Below, in pieces: positions 15,082-18,346 of a DNA stretch of 18,346 nt (position 1 is the first letter of the stretch; each line of letters begins with the position of its first letter). The position numbers and the translations under genes were made by a program. Location: positions 1 to 18,346 of the forward strand of contig JANYBY010000398.1 in assembly GCA_025360565.1 (NCBI GenBank), in the 5' to 3' direction. The notes under the pieces are model-generated. The model saw only the letters and a program-made list of their open reading frames with translations. It was not told where the DNA came from and ran no database searches. This DNA is from Bacteroidota bacterium (lineage in GTDB: Bacteria > Bacteroidota > Bacteroidia > B-17B0 > Aurantibacillaceae).

Positions 15082-16279
15082 GGTTTTGCAAATATCAAAT
15101 AAAGCGCCTTTTCCGGATAACGACGGTAGCAGTATTGCTGTTTACAATATGGCCAAAGGGTTTATTGAAAATGAAGTGGATCTTTATTTATTGACCATTA
15201 ATACAAAAAAGCATTTTAAACCCGACAAGGATGTTCCTGAGAATTTTAAAATAAAAAGCAATTATCAATCGGTTTTTAAAGATACAGATACAAGTTTGCC
15301 CGGTGCGCTTGCCAATTTGGTTTCCAATCAGTCTTATTTTGTGAGCCGTTTTTATTTTAAAGAATTTGAAGATGCTTTAATAAAAAAATTAAGAGAGATT
15401 GAATTTGATATCATTCAGTTGGAAGGTTTATTTGTAGGCGTTTATATTGAAACGATCAGAAAATATTCTAATGCAAAAATTGTTTTGCGGGCTCATAACG
15501 TTGAGTATTTGATCTGGGAAAGGCATATTGCCAACGAGCCTTCTGTGTGGAAAAGAAAATATTTAAAACTTCAAACAGAACGGTTAAAAAAATTCGAATT
15601 AAAAATATTTGGCGAAGTGGATGCCATCGTTAGTATAACGGATATTGACAGATCCTCCATCCAAAAATTATGCCCAAAAAAATCGGTTTTTACCTGTATT
15701 ACTGGTGTAAACGTTAACGATTATTCAAATAAGGAAAAAACCGGGGTTAAAGAAAAAACTATTTTCAGTTTCTCTTCAATGGATTGGATACCCAACCAGG
15801 AAGCGGTGGATTGGTTTTTAAAAAATTGCTGGGAAAAAATTTATAAAGTGGTACCTGATTGCAAATTTGTAATTGCGGGAAGAAACATGCCCAAACGTTT
15901 TACAAAATTAAATTTACCGAATGTTTCGATAATTGAAAATGTAAAAAACGGAAAAGAATTTTATAATACACATCAAATTATGCTTGTACCTCTTTTATCG
16001 GGCAGTGGTTTGCGTATTAAAATAATAGAAGGCATGGCTTACGGCAACGCCATTGTTTCAACAAGTATTGGGGCGGAAGGAATAAAAATAACCAGCAAAA
16101 AAAATATTGTAATTGCCGATTCGCCAAGTGATTTCAGTAACGCCGTCATTGATCTGCTGAACGATCCTGATCTAAGAATAACTATTGAAAGAGGGGCTTT
16201 AAAATTTGCGGAAGAAGAATTTGACAATAAAAAAGTGGTCGCTAAACTGATCCAATTTTACAACACATTGCATGTATAA
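15074..16279 (+). CDS. Glycosyltransferase family 4
   Basis: A 401-residue GT-B glycosyltransferase. I start it at the GTG at 15074, giving MLKVLQISNKAPFPDNDGSS, a standard N-terminus for this group. The frame is open upstream to a TTG at 15044, but those extra codons lie inside the LptG-like gene and add nothing family-like. The middle has IQLEGLFVG and VLRAHNVEYLIWE. The donor domain has FSSMDWIPNQEAVDWF, CKFVIAGRNMP and LLSGSGLRIKIIEGMAYGNAIVST. The chosen start overlaps the LptG-like stop by 8 bases, and the 3' end overlaps the GT2 ATG by 8 bases, so tight coupling is likely. No membrane segment. The glycan and the donor sugar are unknown; its place between Lpt genes suggests an LPS or lipid-linked sugar role (inference). 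Confidence 0.9.
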   Translation: MLKVLQISNKAPFPDNDGSSIAVYNMAKGFIENEVDLYLLTINTKKHFKPDKDVPENFKIKSNYQSVFKDTDTSLPGALANLVSNQSYFVSRFYFKEFEDALIKKLREIEFDIIQLEGLFVGVYIETIRKYSNAKIVLRAHNVEYLIWERHIANEPSVWKRKYLKLQTERLKKFELKIFGEVDAIVSITDIDRSSIQKLCPKKSVFTCITGVNVNDYSNKEKTGVKEKTIFSFSSMDWIPNQEAVDWFLKNCWEKIYKVVPDCKFVIAGRNMPKRFTKLNLPNVSIIENVKNGKEFYNTHQIMLVPLLSGSGLRIKIIEGMAYGNAIVSTSIGAEGIKITSKKNIVIADSPSDFSNAVIDLLNDPDLRITIERGALKFAEEEFDNKKVVAKLIQFYNTLHV

Positions 16280-17438
16280 TTTTTTATTCATAGTTTTTTG
16301 TGTCTGTGTTTTTGCAATTCTGCATTCGTATGTGTTTTATCCTGTTATTTTAATTTTGTTTGCCCCAAAAAAAAGAAAAGCCGTGCCGTTATATTTGAAA
16401 GAAGATGATCTGCCAAATGTTTCAATTTTAATGGCGGCTTACAATGAAGAAAAAGTGATTGACAAAAAAATTCGATCTGTTTTCGAAACCAATTATCCTT
16501 TGGATAAAATTACCTTTTACATTGGTTCCGACGCGTCGACCGACCGAACGAATGAAATAATAACCGGTTGGAGTAAAAAATATTCGCAGGTTAAGTTGAT
16601 CAACTTCGCAGGGCGTACAGGCAAATCGGGTATCATTAATGAATTGGCAAGGCTCAGTAATTCTGAATTATTTATTTTAACCGATGCCAATGTAATTTTA
16701 AAACCCGAAACAATTTTTAACCTTGTACGCCATTTTAAGAATGAAAAAACAGCGCAAGTGTGCGCAAACATTGTTAAAGTATCAGATCTAAATTCAGGAA
16801 TTGCTTCTCAGGAAAAATCCTATATAGCCCTTGAAAACAAAATAAAGTTTGCAGAGAGTTGCTCGTGGAAAATTGTAATGGGCGCGGAGGGAGCTTGCTA
16901 CGCCATAAAAAAAGAAAATTTTGCCGAAGTGCCTCCGAAATTTTACATGGATGATTTTTTTATTACCATGAATGTGATCGAACAAGGTAAACAAATAGTG
17001 TTTGATAAAGAGGCTGTTTGTTTTGAAGATGTGCCTACCCAATCATCTGAAGAATTTAAAAGAAAAGTACGAATTTCCATAGGAAATTTTCAGAATTTAT
17101 GGCGTTATAAAAAATTATTGCTTCCATTTTGGAAAGGCTCCGCATTCGCTTTTTTGTCACATAAAGTTTTTCGTTGGCTAACACCTTTTTTTCTGCTTAA
17201 AGCATTTTGTATGTCCATATTACTTGCTTTTTGGTGCAAGTATTTTGTAGTGATCGCGGGCTTACAATTGATTGGTTTTTTATCGCCGTTAATTGACAAA
17301 TTACTTAATATAAATTTTAAGCCCTTGCGGTTTATTTCACACTTTTATTTAATGAATTTAGCGCTGTTAAAAGGTTTTTTAATTTTTGCCGGCGGAGTTA
17401 AGTCAAATGTGTGGCAGCCAACAAAACGAAATGTTTAA
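16272..17438 (+). CDS. Membrane-bound glycosyltransferase family 2
   Basis: A 388-residue GT2 enzyme with an N-terminal helix (about 3-31), a cytoplasmic catalytic domain and hydrophobic segments near 290-345 and 355-375, the layout of polymerase-like GT2 proteins. Catalytic motifs are VSILMAAYNEE (50-60), FYIGSDASTDRT (82-93), LTDAN (136-140, D138 in the DxD site), FYMDDFF (224-230, acceptor-site acids D227 and D228) and NFQNLWRYK (272-280) in the place of the Q/RxxRW motif. GRTGKSGIIN replaces the usual GKA/GKS donor loop. It overlaps the genes on both sides by 8 bases. The product could be a short or repeated sugar chain; sequence does not decide. Confidence 0.92.
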   Translation: MYNFLFIVFCVCVFAILHSYVFYPVILILFAPKKRKAVPLYLKEDDLPNVSILMAAYNEEKVIDKKIRSVFETNYPLDKITFYIGSDASTDRTNEIITGWSKKYSQVKLINFAGRTGKSGIINELARLSNSELFILTDANVILKPETIFNLVRHFKNEKTAQVCANIVKVSDLNSGIASQEKSYIALENKIKFAESCSWKIVMGAEGACYAIKKENFAEVPPKFYMDDFFITMNVIEQGKQIVFDKEAVCFEDVPTQSSEEFKRKVRISIGNFQNLWRYKKLLLPFWKGSAFAFLSHKVFRWLTPFFLLKAFCMSILLAFWCKYFVVIAGLQLIGFLSPLIDKLLNINFKPLRFISHFYLMNLALLKGFLIFAGGVKSNVWQPTKRNV

Positions 17439-18346
17439 GAAAGTGGCTTGCATATTCAACTTTTTGCCACCAAGGCACAGCGACACAGAGATGCACAAAA
17501 GATATCTTTGTGGTTCCTCGTGCCTTCTTGCCTTCGTGGCAATTTTTTCTATAGTTTCTTTATCAGTTAACGCGCAAAGTGCGATAAAAGTAAAAACTCC
17601 GAAAGGAGAACAAAAAACAATTACCATTAAACACGCCTCCAAGCTCGAATTTGATAACAGTAAAAGCAACGCTAAGATTTTAACCGGCAATGTAATTTGT
17701 GAACACGACGGCGCAATTTTAAACTGCGATACAGCTTTGTTATTTGATTCGGATAATAAGATGGATGCTACAGGTCATATTTTAATTACAAAAGGCGATA
17801 GCATTACCGTTACCGGTGATAAACTGCATTACGATGGGAAAACAAAAATGGCAATTTTAGAACACAGCGTAACTTGTATTGAAAAGGACATGAAGCTTAC
17901 AACCAATTTGCTCACCTTTGATGTTGGAAATTCAATTGCCAATTATTATGATGGCGGCACAATTGTAAATAAAGAAAATACACTCGTTAGTAAGAACGGA
18001 CATTATTATTCGGCCACAAAAGAATTGGCCTTTCATTACGATGTGGTACTAACCAATCCCGAATACAAAATGAAATCGGATACACTGCGGTATAATACCC
18101 ATACAAAAACAAGTTTTTTTCTAGGCCCAAGCATTATTATCAGTAAGGACGATTATATTTATTGCGAAAACGGGTGGTACGATACCGATAAAGAAAAAGG
18201 ACAATTTAGTTTAAACGCGGTACTGGTTACAAAAAATCAAAAATTGAGAGGCGATAGTCTTTATTTTGACCGCAATATAAAAACAGGAAAAGCATATAGA
18301 AACGTACAGTTAATTGATACATCCCAAAGATCGATTATTTATGGGG
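17431..18346 (+). CDS. OstA/LptA-like LPS transport protein, partial (C-terminus beyond window)
   Basis: The 305 visible residues show an N-terminal secretion signal and then repeated beta-strand units of the OstA/LptA jellyroll type: SKSNAKILTGNVICEHDGAI, then CDTALLFDSDNKMDATGHI, then KGDSITVTGDKLHYDGKTKM. Bacteroidota OstA-like proteins are longer than E. coli LptA and may form the periplasmic LPS bridge or part of it. Signal-peptide cleavage is expected after VNA or VNAQ (about 47-49). The N-terminus is unusually long because residues of about 11-37 are encoded by a palindromic repeat at 17464-17542. An ATG inside that repeat (17491) gives a compact alternative signal peptide beginning MHKRYLCGSSCLLAFVAIF. 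I keep the first ATG (17431), which overlaps the GT2 stop by 8 bases as at the other junctions. The frame stays open to the window end. Confidence 0.88.
   Translation, partial: MFKKVACIFNFLPPRHSDTEMHKRYLCGSSCLLAFVAIFSIVSLSVNAQSAIKVKTPKGEQKTITIKHASKLEFDNSKSNAKILTGNVICEHDGAILNCDTALLFDSDNKMDATGHILITKGDSITVTGDKLHYDGKTKMAILEHSVTCIEKDMKLTTNLLTFDVGNSIANYYDGGTIVNKENTLVSKNGHYYSATKELAFHYDVVLTNPEYKMKSDTLRYNTHTKTSFFLGPSIIISKDDYIYCENGWYDTDKEKGQFSLNAVLVTKNQKLRGDSLYFDRNIKTGKAYRNVQLIDTSQRSIIYG
17464..17542. repeat. 79-bp palindromic MITE/REP-like repeat inside the OstA-like gene
   Basis: The outer arms TTGCCACCAAGGCA (17464-17477) and TGCCTTCGTGGCAA (17529-17542) pair at 13 of 14 positions, and the centre is the palindrome AGATATCT (17500-17507) flanked by CACAAA and TTTGTG. 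The GCCACnAAGGCAC...TTTGTG composition matches a type of short dispersed palindrome I know from many Bacteroidota and other genomes. Its GC content is well above the surrounding genes. T-runs border both sides (17461-17465 and 17543-17548) and could hold a target duplication. The structure is certain; mobility is inferred. Confidence 0.8.

Noticed and set aside
17464..17542. CRISPR repeat or tRNA-like hairpin
   Set aside because: There is a single copy with no spacers and no cloverleaf. The symmetry is that of a simple palindromic repeat.
17403..17690. Minus-strand open frame of 95 codons across the palindromic repeat
   Set aside because: It is antisense to the GT2 end and the OstA-like start. 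Its peptide (ATKARRHEE and LCISVSLCLGG stretches) is the usual spurious translation of this repeat type.

Overview
The window looks like chromosomal DNA of a member of the Bacteroidota. It is AT-rich, several start sites have a TAnnTTTG -7 promoter element just upstream, Shine-Dalgarno sequences are weak or absent, and the chorismate synthase, imidazolonepropionase and OstA-like proteins read as Bacteroidota types. I cannot name the genus from sequence alone. There are no rRNA, tRNA, CRISPR or transposase genes, and no stretch over 300 bases lacks a gene.

Layout. (1) 1-971, minus: 5' part of hutI (histidine degradation), cut by the window edge. (2) 1102-2256, minus: an AAA+ ATPase with a PD-(D/E)XK-like C-terminal region (DUF4143 type). 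Its reading frame is bounded on both sides by related AT-rich palindromes. (3) 2356-6864, plus: aroC, then an unusual fusion of an ATP-grasp ligase with a low-molecular-weight tyrosine phosphatase, then two tandem FkbM methyltransferases, all tightly spaced. (4) 6867-9834, minus: a methyltransferase, a Wzx-like flippase and a TylF-like methyltransferase. (5) 9905-12030, plus: a GT4 glycosyltransferase overlapping a NodB-type polysaccharide deacetylase. (6) 12035-13569, minus: a GT2 dolichyl-phosphate-sugar-synthase-like enzyme, then a pRiA4b ORF-3-like protein with a very acidic tail. (7) 13648-18346, plus: an LptF/LptG permease, a GT4, a GT2 and an OstA/LptA-like protein cut by the window edge, with an 8-base overlap at each junction.

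Function. Most of the window is a surface-glycan or lipopolysaccharide region. Four glycosyltransferases build sugar chains, a flippase would move lipid-linked product across the inner membrane, a deacetylase and four methyltransferases could decorate it, and the LptG/OstA pair belongs to the export bridge that carries LPS to the outer membrane. No polymerase, Wza/Wzc exporter or nucleotide-sugar enzyme is visible, so the locus is either split or incomplete here. The points most worth following are the ATP-grasp/phosphatase fusion with its paired FkbM enzymes, a palindromic repeat apparently inserted in frame into the signal-peptide region of the OstA-like gene, the palindrome-bounded ATPase gene, and the glycosyltransferases nested between two Lpt genes.
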